Below are positions 26,752 to 35,644 of a stretch of 64,000 nucleotides of DNA, piece by piece. Under the pieces are notes generated by a model. It saw nothing but the letters and a program-made list of their open reading frames with translations, was not told the origin of the DNA and searched no databases. How positions within the stretch are numbered: the stretch's first letter is position 1; each line of letters opens with the position of its first letter. The translations under genes and the position numbers were made by a program. This DNA is from JAHFTW01 sp038046785. Lineage in GTDB: Archaea > Thermoplasmatota > E2 > JACPAO01 > JAHFTW01. The DNA lies in NCBI GenBank assembly GCA_038046785.1, contig JBBSVM010000005.1:127734-191733 (forward strand), in the 5' to 3' direction.

Positions 26752-27759
26752 CTAGGCCGGCGCTTCGCCCACCTTGAACAGGGTGGCGGTGCGGACGTAG
26801 ATGGCAAGCGCGTAGGTTCCGGTTGTCCCGGGGCCGCCAACGAGGTCGTGTCCCCACAGCTCGCCCATTCCGTTCGGGAGCGAGCGCGACTCGCCTGCCA
26901 CGCCGTGGAAGCTGACGTCGAGCGGGCAGGGCGCACCGGGGTCGCCCGCGCCACGGTCGTCGGTTCCGGCAAGGGAGCCGACGAATGGAGCGGGGGCGGT
27001 CCCGGCGCCCGCGAAGCCGGCCGTGCAGTGCAGCTCGACGTCGACGTAGACGTCGGTGGCGGTCAGAGGCACATTGTAGAAGCTGGTTCCGGCGCCGGGG
27101 ATGGAGGCGAGGTCGCCGGTGTCTTCCACAATCGTGTCGAACTCCCAACGCACCAAATCGCCGGCGAACGCCGTCCCTTTGCGCGCCAGGGTGATCTTGA
27201 ACCCAGAGTTGCCCTGCGGGTCCTTGAAGTCCAGCTCCGAGAACCACTTCGTGCGGTTGTCGTAGATGTAGCTCATGTAGGCGGTGCCGTTGTCGAAGCG
27301 CGCCGTCATCGCGAAGGTCTCCGGGCCGGTGCGCTTGGCGGTCACGTCGAGCGTCCCGCCGCCTTGGCCTTCGTCGATGGTGAGGCTCCAGGTTTTGTTG
27401 TCGCGCAGCGGCCAGTCGAAGAACTGCACTCGGGTCGAGCCCTGCGAGCCGGCGAGGTCCGAGATGCGGATGTCGCCCATCGTGCTGATGTCGCTGCGCG
27501 TGTTGAACCAGGCAAGCCCGCGTGCCGTGGTGTCAATGGTGTAGTCGGAGGCGCCGACGGCAGAAACCACGTAGTCGAAGGAGCCGAACGGGCCGGTGAA
27601 ATTCCAGGAATCTCCGAGTTCCCAGGTCGGTGCTGCAATGCCTGCATCGGTGGCGACAGGAGTGCCATCCGGGCCGGTCGAACCGGACGCCTCTTCGGAG
27701 GAGCCGGCGCATCCAGACAGGGTCACGAACGCCACAACGAGAAGGGCGACACCGCGCAT
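26752..27759 (-). CDS. Secreted lipoprotein of unknown function
   Basis: 335 residues. The N-terminal signal peptide ends in a lipobox (FVTLSGCAGSSEE), followed by an acidic/Ser/Thr linker. The mature part is beta-rich with many Gly, Thr and aromatic residues (WELGDSWNFTGPFGSFDYVV). No catalytic motif was recognised. Probably anchored on the outer face of the membrane. Divergent from the NTPase gene at 27912. Confidence 0.75.
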   Translation of the reverse strand: MRGVALLVVAFVTLSGCAGSSEEASGSTGPDGTPVATDAGIAAPTWELGDSWNFTGPFGSFDYVVSAVGASDYTIDTTARGLAWFNTRSDISTMGDIRISDLAGSQGSTRVQFFDWPLRDNKTWSLTIDEGQGGGTLDVTAKRTGPETFAMTARFDNGTAYMSYIYDNRTKWFSELDFKDPQGNSGFKITLARKGTAFAGDLVRWEFDTIVEDTGDLASIPGAGTSFYNVPLTATDVYVDVELHCTAGFAGAGTAPAPFVGSLAGTDDRGAGDPGAPCPLDVSFHGVAGESRSLPNGMGELWGHDLVGGPGTTGTYALAIYVRTATLFKVGEAPA

Positions 27760-27911
27760 GCACAGAAGAGAGCATTCGACCTCATCGTCTTTGCGGCGCT
27801 TGCCTTGCCGTGCTCCCTCCTTGCCTCCCCTGAGGACCCCGCTCCATCCTGCTTTTGAACCAACGGCCCGTTGGGGGGTCCGTTCCAGGATGGCCGCCCT
27901 TGTTTGAAACC

Positions 27912-28484
27912 ATGCCGAAGATTGGCATCACCGGGTTGCCCAACGTCGGCAAGACCGCCACGCTGGCGGCCATCTGCCGCAAGCTGGAGCGGGATGACTT
28001 CATCATCGGCGGCATGATCACACGCGCCTACCGCCCCGGCGACGGCTCCGCCCGCGTCGGTTTCTACGTCGAGGATTGGCGCACCGGCGAGAAGGAAGTG
28101 TTCGCCTCCAAGGAGTTCAAGACGAAGTACAAGGCGGAGACCGACGACGGCGACTATTTCGTCGATCTCGACCCGCTTGAGCGCATCGGCGTCAAGGCCA
28201 TCAGCGATTCCGTGCAGGACGAAGAGGTGGACATCATCATCATCGACGAGGTCGGCAAAATGGAGATGCACTCCGAGAAGTTCAACGAGGTCGTGAAGGC
28301 GGCCCTCGACTGCCCGAAGCCCGTCATCATGACGCTGCACAAAAAGAGCCGCAACCCGCTCCTGCAGGACCTGCGCCGCCGCGACGATGTGCGCATCCTC
28401 GAGGTCACCGCCGTCAACAAGAACCTCCTGCCCTACAAGATTGAGAAGCTCCTGAAGGACCACCTCCAGACCAGCTATTACTGA
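27912..28484 (+). CDS. THEP1-family nucleoside-triphosphatase
   Basis: 190 residues. Walker A is GLPNVGKT, Walker B is IIIIDEVGKMEM, and there is a conserved GGMITR region. These match the archaeal/eukaryotic NTPase THEP1 family, which hydrolyses NTPs slowly and has an unclear cellular role. The ATG at 27912 (MPKIGITG) is typical. It heads a run of small membrane protein genes. Confidence 0.9.
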   Translation: MPKIGITGLPNVGKTATLAAICRKLERDDFIIGGMITRAYRPGDGSARVGFYVEDWRTGEKEVFASKEFKTKYKAETDDGDYFVDLDPLERIGVKAISDSVQDEEVDIIIIDEVGKMEMHSEKFNEVVKAALDCPKPVIMTLHKKSRNPLLQDLRRRDDVRILEVTAVNKNLLPYKIEKLLKDHLQTSYY

Positions 28485-28488
28485 GAGC

Positions 28489-28725
28489 ATGGGCGACTTC
28501 AGGCCGCATCGCAAGGACTGGCTCCAGCTCACCCTCCTGGTCGCAATCCTGGTCGGGGTTGTCTACACCCTCGACCGCTTCGTCGGTCGCACCGTCGCCC
28601 TCGTGGTGGGCATCCCGTGCGGATTGATTCTCGCCGGCATCCTGCTCCTCTTCCTGGTGGCTGGCCCACAGCCGCGCCCTTCCAAAGTGGAAGGGGCCAA
28701 CGAGCGCCCAAAGGTGGGCCGATGA
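28489..28725 (+). CDS. Small two-TM protein
   Basis: 78 residues with helices at about 12-29 (LQLTLLVAILVGVVYTL) and 36-57 (ALVVGIPCGLILAGILLLFLV) and a polar tail. It starts 4 nt after THEP1 and its stop overlaps the next start. Unknown function. Confidence 0.7.
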   Translation: MGDFRPHRKDWLQLTLLVAILVGVVYTLDRFVGRTVALVVGIPCGLILAGILLLFLVAGPQPRPSKVEGANERPKVGR

Positions 28726-29048
28726 GAACCGGGACTGCCATCGTCCTGGCGCTCCTCATCGTCCTGGTCGTCGCCTACGGCGTCAAAGGCATCGGCTACT
28801 TCGTCCTCGGTGTCGTTGCCTTCGCCCTTGCCATCGTTCTGCTCGTTGCCGTCGGCATCTGGCTGCTGCGTCGCAAGATGAAGCGCCGGCTGCGCGCTTT
28901 CACCGAGGCGGTGGCTGCCCAGGAAGCGGCACGGGCCGCATCTGTTTCGCGCCGCCCCGCCGACGGCCGCGTCATCGACGTCGAGCCCACCGCCGTGCGC
29001 GACGCCTCGCCGCCCCGCCAGCCGGGGCCCCCCGGCCAAGGCCCATAA
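28722..29048 (+). CDS. Small two-TM protein with proline-rich tail
   Basis: 108 residues. Two adjacent hydrophobic helices (TAIVLALLIVLVVAYGV and YFVLGVVAFALAIVLLVAVG) are followed by a strongly basic stretch (RRKMKRRLR) and a disordered C-terminus. Its ATG overlaps the previous stop (ATGA), so it is part of the same operon. Confidence 0.7.
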   Translation: MRTGTAIVLALLIVLVVAYGVKGIGYFVLGVVAFALAIVLLVAVGIWLLRRKMKRRLRAFTEAVAAQEAARAASVSRRPADGRVIDVEPTAVRDASPPRQPGPPGQGP

Positions 29049-29070
29049 GCTCGCGGGAGTTTGCCCCGGC

Positions 29071-29541
29071 GTGGCCGTGCTTGGCTTCGAAGGCTTAGGG
29101 CAGTCGTTGCTGACCCTTCTTCTCCTCGGCATCTGGGCCGGCGCGTGGGCCCTTGGTCCCCCGTTGGCCCTCCTCGCCATCGTCATGGGCGGGGCAGCCG
29201 GCAAGGGTGGCCTCATTTTCATGCAGGTCAGCCTGATCTTTGGCGCCATCCTGATTGCCAGCGTCGTGGGACTGTGGTACATGACCGAAGGCGAGTGGGG
29301 CGTTCGTGCCCTCTTCGCTCTGACGCCGGTCGGGCTCGCCTACTACACCAAACGGAAAGTCGACGAGGAAAACGAAGCCAAACGGCTCAAGGCGGAGGCG
29401 CTCTACGCGGCCGGCGTCCGCGAGCAGGAGCTGAAGCCGCCGCAGTCGTACAAGGAGGAGGCGTACAGCGCCTCCGCGGACGAGTTGACGAACCTCCTCC
29501 TCGATGCCGAGGCGCGTGACAAGGCGAAGGACCAGCAGTAG
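29071..29541 (+). CDS. Membrane protein with cytoplasmic helical tail
   Basis: 156 residues. Four hydrophobic segments lie in the first 90 residues, then a charged, probably coiled C-terminal region (KRKVDEENEAKRLKAEALYA). GTG start. Same direction as the preceding membrane genes. Not recognised. Confidence 0.65.
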   Translation: MAVLGFEGLGQSLLTLLLLGIWAGAWALGPPLALLAIVMGGAAGKGGLIFMQVSLIFGAILIASVVGLWYMTEGEWGVRALFALTPVGLAYYTKRKVDEENEAKRLKAEALYAAGVREQELKPPQSYKEEAYSASADELTNLLLDAEARDKAKDQQ

Positions 29542-29593
29542 TCCCGGTGCCGCCGAGGCCAATCCTGTTGTAGCGGCCGCGCCTCGCGGCGGC

Positions 29594-30712
29594 GTGGAGG
29601 GCATCCTGGAAGGCGCAACCCGGCTGTTTCCGCCGTCCACCAACCTCGACAAGCCGAATCGTGCCCCCGGCGAACGCGAGAAGGGCCAACCGTTCTACAA
29701 TCCCGGGATGGCGCTCAACCGCGATCTCTCCGTCCTCCTCGTCGAGGCGTTCGCGAAGTCAAAGGGGCGCGAGATCGATGTCGCCGATGCCCTCGCGGGA
29801 ACCGGCGCCCGCAGCGTCCGCCTTGCCTGCGAAGTGGGTGCACCCATCCTGGTCCACGCCAACGACGGCCAGCCGGAGGCGTTGGCAGCCATCCGCAAGA
29901 CGGTGGCGGCGAACGAGACGCGAGGCCGGGTCCGCATCACCGAGGGGGACGCCCACATCCTGCTCGCCACGCGCCGCTTCGACGTCGTGGATCTCGACCC
30001 GTGCGGCTCGCCCATGCCGTTCCTCGACGCGGCGATGCGCTCCACCCGGCACGAAGGATTGCTCTGCGCGACGGCGACCGATACGGGAGCGTTGGCTGGC
30101 AAGTTCCCGCGCGTCACCAAGCGCCGTTACGACGCCCACCACGGCCTGCACAAAATGTCGTGGCGCGCTGAAGTGGGGCTGCGCATCCTGGCCGGTGCGA
30201 TGGTGCGAAGTGCTGCCCGTTTCGAACGCGTCGCGACCCCCGTTCTTTCGGTTTCCTCGGGCCACTGGATGCGCGTGGTGTGCCGCGTGGAGGATGGCAA
30301 GCGCGACGCCGATGTCGGCCTCAAGCAGCTCGGCTTCGCGGTGGCGAGCGAGCCCGCGGGCAGCTTCCAGACGGAACGGCCCGCGACCGGGGCCTGGGCA
30401 GGGCCGCTCTGGACCGGGCCGCTCCACGACGCGACTCTTCTCGAGGGCATGGCCGCAGCTGTGGAGGGCAAGACGCTTGCACAGCCCAAAGCGACGACGG
30501 AGCTGTTGGATTTGCTGCGCAACGAGGCAAGCGCGCCGCCGTTCTGGGTCGTCCCCGACCTTCTGCAGAAACGGTTCGGAGCTCCGCCGCGGCGCGACGT
30601 TTTGATGGAGAGGTTGCGGGCGGCTGGGTTCAAGGCGACGCGATCGCACATCGACCCGCAAGGTGTGCGAACCAACGCCGATTTGGCGTCCGTGCAGACG
30701 AGCTGGAACTGA
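29594..30712 (+). CDS. trm1: tRNA (guanine26-N2)-dimethyltransferase Trm1
   Basis: 372 residues. Trm1 methylates G26 of tRNA. Features are FYNPGMALNRDLSVLL near the N-terminus, the SAM-binding region ADALAGTGARSVR, and the DLDPCGSP catalytic motif. GTG at 29594 begins just before the conserved VEGILEGATRLF segment. Codons remain open upstream to an ATG at 29504 that lies inside the previous gene. The stop is directly adjacent to the convergent FtsJ gene (no gap). Confidence 0.93.
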   Translation: MEGILEGATRLFPPSTNLDKPNRAPGEREKGQPFYNPGMALNRDLSVLLVEAFAKSKGREIDVADALAGTGARSVRLACEVGAPILVHANDGQPEALAAIRKTVAANETRGRVRITEGDAHILLATRRFDVVDLDPCGSPMPFLDAAMRSTRHEGLLCATATDTGALAGKFPRVTKRRYDAHHGLHKMSWRAEVGLRILAGAMVRSAARFERVATPVLSVSSGHWMRVVCRVEDGKRDADVGLKQLGFAVASEPAGSFQTERPATGAWAGPLWTGPLHDATLLEGMAAAVEGKTLAQPKATTELLDLLRNEASAPPFWVVPDLLQKRFGAPPRRDVLMERLRAAGFKATRSHIDPQGVRTNADLASVQTSWN

Positions 30713-31438
30713 CTACTCGTCGGCAGCGTTGGCCTCGGCCTCTTGGTATTTCTTGCTCCGTTTGCGCACTTTCTTTTCCTTCGGCGCGTCCGTCGTTTCT
30801 TCCCCGGCGGGGACCGCTTTCATCGGTTTGAACCCCTTCGCAACGAGGTAAATCTCCGACGACTGTTTCCGGCTTGCCGGCGGGTGGAACTGGTAGAACG
30901 ACTTGAAACGCGCTTTCACGTCGTTGCGGAATTGCAGGAAATCCGCCCCTTCGAACACTTTGCAGACAAAGTGGCCGCCCGGCTTCAGGTGGGCGGTGGC
31001 GAAGTCGAGCGCCATCTCGCTGAGGTGGACGCTGCGGAACTGGTCCACATCGTAGTTGCCGCTCATGTCGGGCGCCATGTCGCTCACGACGGTGTCCAAT
31101 TCCTTGCGGCCTGCATCGGAGAGCAGGCCAGCGAGCTTGGCGTGGGTGTCCCGTTTGGTGAAATCGCCCTGGATCGCTTTGGCGCCGGGCACCGGCTTGA
31201 CGCGCTGCAGATCGACGCCGATGACGAGCCCGTCGGAGCCAACCGCCTCGACGAGAACTTGGAGCCAGCCGCCGGGGGCGCAACCGAGGTCTGCCACAGC
31301 GTCGCCGCTCTGCAGCACTTTGTACTTCTCGTTCACCTGTTGCAGTTTGTAGGCGCTGCGGGCGCGGTAGCCCTCTTTCTTGGCGCGGCGGTAGTAGCCC
31401 TCCTTGGAGCGCTCCTGATACCACCTCGTCTGGGACAC
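30713..31438 (-). CDS. rlmE: FtsJ/RrmJ-type rRNA 2'-O-methyltransferase
   Basis: 241 residues. SAM motif I is VADLGCAPGGWLQVL. The K-D-K-E tetrad of RrmJ enzymes is visible as ARSAYKL, SDMAPDMSG, FVCKVFEG and SEIYLV. Expected substrate is 23S rRNA uridine, or a tRNA in some archaea. The C-terminal 30 residues are Lys/Glu-rich. GTG start at 31438. It converges with trm1 without a gap. Confidence 0.93.
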   Translation of the reverse strand: MSQTRWYQERSKEGYYRRAKKEGYRARSAYKLQQVNEKYKVLQSGDAVADLGCAPGGWLQVLVEAVGSDGLVIGVDLQRVKPVPGAKAIQGDFTKRDTHAKLAGLLSDAGRKELDTVVSDMAPDMSGNYDVDQFRSVHLSEMALDFATAHLKPGGHFVCKVFEGADFLQFRNDVKARFKSFYQFHPPASRKQSSEIYLVAKGFKPMKAVPAGEETTDAPKEKKVRKRSKKYQEAEANAADE

Positions 31439-31476
31439 GGGGTTCCCAGACGCGGCGTCGCCTTCAGCCTATCGGG

Positions 31477-33081
31477 CTATTTGCCGTGGTGCTCGCTGGC
31501 CTCGCTCGATTCCGGTTCGGCCGGCTCCGCGAAGGGCTCCTCTTGGGGTTCCACCGTGACCGAGTCGTCCCAGTAAATGGGGTGTTGGGCCTGGAAGTCG
31601 TTGCCGTACACGGCCCAGAGCGCATCCTCGCCGAACTGGCTCGCCCGGACGCCGTACGCCACGCCGGAGGCGGTGTTGTCCGCCACGGTGATGCGCGCGA
31701 GGTCGGCGCGGTCGAGGTAGATGGCCATGGGTTCGGCCTCCTGGGCGAAGAGGCCGGGCAGAAGGTCGCTGATGGGCTTGACGGGGGAGGCTTGGGTGGC
31801 GTCGCTCCAGGAGATGGTGTTGCGCTCGATGCGGAACTCCACTTCCTTCACGGCCATGACCCAGATGCCGGTGTTGGACTGGAAGCCGGTCCCGAAGGTG
31901 CTGAGGCCGAACATGCCGTCATCGCGCTTCTGCAGCTTGATGGTGTTGTCGGCGACGGTGACCAGGCCCGGGTTGGGAACTTTGTGCCGCTCGTCGTCGG
32001 CACCGAAGACATCAATCCAGATGCCGGCGCCGGTCAGTTCGTTGCGCAGAATCTCCACTTTGACGTGGTGCTGGTGATCGTTCTCCAACGCCTCCACGGT
32101 CTCGGAGGCGGCGGTGCGGTCGTCGCCAGCGTGCGCCTGGTCGTCGTAGCGCAGGCCGTAGCCGGCGAGGTCGACAATTTTGTTGTCGGTGACGGAGACG
32201 GCGGACCAGCGGTTGGTGTGGTCTTCGGTGTGGGTGGTGCGTGCCTGGTCGTCGCCGTGGTTGTGGCTGTGCGGCGCCAGGAATCCGGTGCCGTGGTGGT
32301 GGCCGTGCAGGTCGAGGTCCACCGAGCCGGTGATGGTGTTGTGGTGGAAGAGCGCCTGGTTCCAACCGTCGATGTTGAGGACGACCGGGTCGTTGACCTG
32401 GAGGAACGGCAGGGGGTGCTCGTGCAGGACTTCGTCCGCGAGGTCGTTCGGGACGAAGGGGCCGACGACGTTGTTGCGGAACTCGCCATCGTAGTGGCGA
32501 ATCTGGCCGACGACAACGATCTCGTTGAGTTCAATGAGGCCGCCGGTGGGCATCCCGGTGCGGGCGATGTTCTCGTTCACGCGCAGGTCGCGGATGAAAT
32601 TGTGGTGGACGTGGACGCACTGGTTGTTCCAGTTCAGGGTGAGTTGGCCATCGACGTAGTTCTCCGCGATGACCACGCAGGCGTCGGTGTCGCCAAGATA
32701 CAGGTCACCAGTGACGTAGTAGCCCGAGATGACGTAAGGGTCGTCGAGGGTGCCGGAGCCGGAGCGCACGCCGTTGGCGGGGTTGAACTTGGTGTCGTTG
32801 AGGATGGCGAGGCGGGGAACCTCTTCGAGCGATTGGGCGTCCTCTGCGGAGGGAACCGAGCCGGAAGCGGGGGGGAAGCGGGGGCGCTGCATGCCGAGCT
32901 GTTCGTGCGGGGCATCACCCGCCATGCCGCCGTGGAGGGCCGCTTCGTCGTGGCCCGCCTCGGCGTCGGCGCCGTGCTGGTGCGGTGTCGCTTCGCCTTT
33001 GATGCCCGAAGGGAGAGTGGCGCAACCCGACGCAAAGACGAAAGCGAGGGCCAATGCAGCGGCGAAGGGGAGACTTTTCAT
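31477..33081 (-). CDS. Secreted His-rich lipoprotein with right-handed beta-helix repeats
   Basis: 534 residues. Signal peptide and lipobox (FASGCATLPSG) are followed by a His-rich spacer. Repeated short units with V-x-x-N-x-I patterns (VVIAENYVDGQL, VHHNFIRDL, LFHHNTITGSV, EILRNELTG, RIERNTISW, VADNTASG) are typical of NosD/CASH-type parallel beta-helices. A strongly His/Asp-rich loop lies at about residues 255-290 (HGHHHGTGF, HSHNHGDD). A surface metal-binding or scaffold role is an inference. Confidence 0.8.
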   Translation of the reverse strand: MKSLPFAAALALAFVFASGCATLPSGIKGEATPHQHGADAEAGHDEAALHGGMAGDAPHEQLGMQRPRFPPASGSVPSAEDAQSLEEVPRLAILNDTKFNPANGVRSGSGTLDDPYVISGYYVTGDLYLGDTDACVVIAENYVDGQLTLNWNNQCVHVHHNFIRDLRVNENIARTGMPTGGLIELNEIVVVGQIRHYDGEFRNNVVGPFVPNDLADEVLHEHPLPFLQVNDPVVLNIDGWNQALFHHNTITGSVDLDLHGHHHGTGFLAPHSHNHGDDQARTTHTEDHTNRWSAVSVTDNKIVDLAGYGLRYDDQAHAGDDRTAASETVEALENDHQHHVKVEILRNELTGAGIWIDVFGADDERHKVPNPGLVTVADNTIKLQKRDDGMFGLSTFGTGFQSNTGIWVMAVKEVEFRIERNTISWSDATQASPVKPISDLLPGLFAQEAEPMAIYLDRADLARITVADNTASGVAYGVRASQFGEDALWAVYGNDFQAQHPIYWDDSVTVEPQEEPFAEPAEPESSEASEHHGK

Positions 33082-33157
33082 GCGCTCACGAGCCGAAATC
33101 GCCGTCCATGGCTACTTAACAAGATTGGCGAGGGGCTGGAAGCTCCGCCCGCCCACT

Positions 33158-33228
33158 GGTCGCAGATGACGCAGATTTCTCAGATTCGCCCCAGAGGAGA
33201 ATCTGCGCAATCTGTGAAATCTGTGACC
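33158..33228. repeat. CGCAGATT palindromic repeat, copy 2
   Basis: The left arm contains GGTCGCAGATGACGCAGATT then TCTCAGATT. The right arm contains AATCTGCGCAATCTGTGAAATCTGTGACC in pieces complementary with mismatches. Located in the divergent intergenic region ahead of gap. Confidence 0.8.
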
Positions 33229-33266
33229 CGTCGGAGCGGCGGGTGGTTGCTGCCTGCCCCGCGACC

Positions 33267-33273
33267 CTTTATG
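33267..33273 (+). promoter_or_regulatory. TATA-like element of gap
   Basis: CTTTATG is centred about 35 nt before the ATG at 33306, giving a leader of about 9 nt. Confidence 0.45.
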
Positions 33274-33305
33274 AAGCGTCCCGGAGTCGGCGCAAACGGG
33301 GCACC

Positions 33306-34373
33306 ATGTCGAAGAAAATCGTCCACATCGTCGGCACCGGAACCATTGGGGAGCCGCTCATCGCGCTCTTTGCCGACAAGAAGGCGGAACTCGGCATCGA
33401 CGAGGTCACCTTCAACAAGCGCACCCCGCAGCTCACCGACCGTGCCAAAATTCAGGACCTCATCCGCAAGGGCGCCAAACTCGCTGTCTCCGCCGACGCC
33501 AAGGCTGAGTTCGAGAAGATGGGCATGACGGTCTCCTATGAGTCGGAGGAGGCCATCCAGCGCGCCACCGTTGTCATCGACTGCACTCCCGAGGGCACAG
33601 GCGCCGAGAACAAGACGAAGTTCTACCAGAAGTACGACGCCCCCGGCCGCGGCTTCATGGCGCAGGGCTCGGAGTTCGGCTTCGGCAAACCGTTCGCCCT
33701 CCACCTCAACGACTCCGCCGTGGACCCGGTCAAGGACCGTTTCACCCAAATCGTCAGCTGCAACACGCACAACATCGCCGCCGTCGTCAACGCCGTCGCC
33801 CTGGTGGATGGCAAGGACAACCTCGTCGAGGGCAATTTTGTCTGCATCCGGCGCGCCTCCGACGTTTACGAGGACAAGTCGCTGGGCGGGCCCGAAGTGG
33901 GCTCGCACAAGGACGAGACGTTCGGCACCCACCACGCCCGCGATGTGCACAACCTCTACACGACGCTCGGTCTCGACCTCAAACTGTTCTCGACCGCCAT
34001 CAAGGTCCCAACACAGTTCATGCACACGCTCTACTTCGACATCCGCGTCAAGAAGCCGGTCACGAAGGCGGACATCCAGAAGCGCTTCCAGACGTTGCCC
34101 ATGATGGCGGTCACGCACAAGAAGACCGCCAACACCGTCTTCGCCTTCGGCCGCGACCACGGCTACATGGGCCGCATCCTCAACCAGACCGTGCTCGCCC
34201 AGAACACGGTCGCGGTCCTCGAAGGAGGCAAGCGCATCGTGGGCTACTGCTTCACGCCGCAAGACGGCAACTCGCTGCTGTCGTCCGTCGCGATGACGCT
34301 GCGCTACCTCTACCCGTCCGACTGGCAGAAGCGAATGACGGTGTTCGACCGCTACCTGTTCCGGGAAGTGTAA
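33306..34373 (+). CDS. gap: Glyceraldehyde-3-phosphate dehydrogenase, archaeal type II
   Basis: 355 residues. The Rossmann motif is IVGTGTIGEPL, the catalytic cysteine is in IVSCNTHN (about residue 155), and the conserved THHARDVHNL segment is typical of archaeal GAPDH. It oxidises glyceraldehyde-3-phosphate with NAD(P) in glycolysis or gluconeogenesis. The sequence is more divergent than usual type II enzymes but the order of motifs is retained. Next gene starts 4 nt later. Confidence 0.9.
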   Translation: MSKKIVHIVGTGTIGEPLIALFADKKAELGIDEVTFNKRTPQLTDRAKIQDLIRKGAKLAVSADAKAEFEKMGMTVSYESEEAIQRATVVIDCTPEGTGAENKTKFYQKYDAPGRGFMAQGSEFGFGKPFALHLNDSAVDPVKDRFTQIVSCNTHNIAAVVNAVALVDGKDNLVEGNFVCIRRASDVYEDKSLGGPEVGSHKDETFGTHHARDVHNLYTTLGLDLKLFSTAIKVPTQFMHTLYFDIRVKKPVTKADIQKRFQTLPMMAVTHKKTANTVFAFGRDHGYMGRILNQTVLAQNTVAVLEGGKRIVGYCFTPQDGNSLLSSVAMTLRYLYPSDWQKRMTVFDRYLFREV

Positions 34374-34377
34374 GCGC

Positions 34378-35625
34378 ATGACGGAGGGCGCCCCGGCACC
34401 GGCCGGCCGGCGCTGGCTCTTCATCGCCCTCGCCGCGACCTTGCTCTCCCTCGGCGTCGCCGCCGTTACCAAGGCGCCCTGCCTGAGCCACTCGTGGGAT
34501 GGCTTCCAGTACACGAACCGTTGCTACAGCGACCCTGTGCCGCTGTACGGCGCCCGCCACCTCGACGGCGACGCGGTCCCCTACCTCGACTTCGTCCCGC
34601 CCGGGCCGGGCGAGCGGTTGGAGGATGCGGTCGGCTTCAATGAATACCCGACCCTGACCGGCCTGGTGCAGTACGCCACGTCGCGCCCGGTCTCGGATGC
34701 GGCGGGATTCTTCTGGGCGACCGCTCTCGTCATGGCGGCCTGCGCGGTGGCGACGACGCTCCTGCTTGGACGCGCCGGCGTGCAGCCGTTCTGGCTCGTC
34801 GGCTCTGCACTGGCGCCACCGCTGGCGCTCTACGCTTTCAACAATTGGGACCTCCTTGCCGTCGCCCTCGCCACCGGTGGCCTGGTTGCCTACCGCAAAG
34901 AGAGGCCCGGGCTCACCGGCGCTCTTCTCGCGCTTGGGGCATCCGCCAAAATCTACCCAGCACTTCTGCTCGCGCTCGTGGGCTGCGACCTGCTGCGGCG
35001 CGAATCGGGGCTGGGGCGCGCCGGTTGGCGCTTCGGCCTTGCCGCGGTCGGAACGCTCGCCCTCGTGCAGGGGCCGTTCATTCTGCTGAATTTCGAAGGG
35101 TGGTGGGCGACCTACCAGTTCCACCTCGGCCGCAGCCCCACCTTCGAGGCGCCTTGGACCGTGCTCGCCCATCTCGCCGAGGGTTCGCCGGAGCTGTCGC
35201 GCTTCTTTGGGGAGACGCTGCCCGACGCGGCGAGCCTCATGCTCCTTCTGGCGGTGGCGCTCCTCTGCATTGCGGTCGAACGTGGCCGCCTCAAACTGGC
35301 GCACGCCTGCCTCGCTGCTGTCACCCTCTTCCTGCTCCTCAACACGGTGCAGAGCCTGCAGTACGCGCTCTGGTTGATTCCTCTCGTTGCGCTGGCCGAG
35401 CTCGATCCGCGCTGGGTCTTCCCCTACCTCGCTGCCGACTTCCTCGTGTTCTGGACCATCTGGCCGTTCCTGCACGGGCTCGAGCACGGCATCGATTTGT
35501 GGGCGGCACTCACGGTCGCGGTGCTGTTCCGCGCCGCGGCGCAGGGGCTCCTGGCGGTTGGCGCTGTCCGCGCCGGCTGGCAGCCCCGTCCCGCCGCCCG
35601 CATCCGACAAGAACCGCTTTTGTAG
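34378..35625 (+). CDS. GT87-like membrane glycosyltransferase
   Basis: 415 residues with about ten TM helices. The N-terminal loop with acidic residues (GDAVPYLDFVPPGP) and the segments FNNWDLLAVALATGGL and LGASAKIYPALLL match the DUF2029/GT87 polyprenyl-phosphomannose mannosyltransferase family. It probably adds a sugar to lipid or glycan on the outer face. It is packed between gap and the phosphatidyltransferase-like gene, likely co-transcribed. Confidence 0.8.
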   Translation: MTEGAPAPAGRRWLFIALAATLLSLGVAAVTKAPCLSHSWDGFQYTNRCYSDPVPLYGARHLDGDAVPYLDFVPPGPGERLEDAVGFNEYPTLTGLVQYATSRPVSDAAGFFWATALVMAACAVATTLLLGRAGVQPFWLVGSALAPPLALYAFNNWDLLAVALATGGLVAYRKERPGLTGALLALGASAKIYPALLLALVGCDLLRRESGLGRAGWRFGLAAVGTLALVQGPFILLNFEGWWATYQFHLGRSPTFEAPWTVLAHLAEGSPELSRFFGETLPDAASLMLLLAVALLCIAVERGRLKLAHACLAAVTLFLLLNTVQSLQYALWLIPLVALAELDPRWVFPYLAADFLVFWTIWPFLHGLEHGIDLWAALTVAVLFRAAAQGLLAVGAVRAGWQPRPAARIRQEPLL

Positions 35626-35644
35626 CAGGCGCCGTCGCAACGGC

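Noticed and set aside
28489..29541. Three small membrane genes as a phage holin or lysis module
   Set aside because: No phage genes nearby and ordinary base composition; they look like a normal operon following THEP1.
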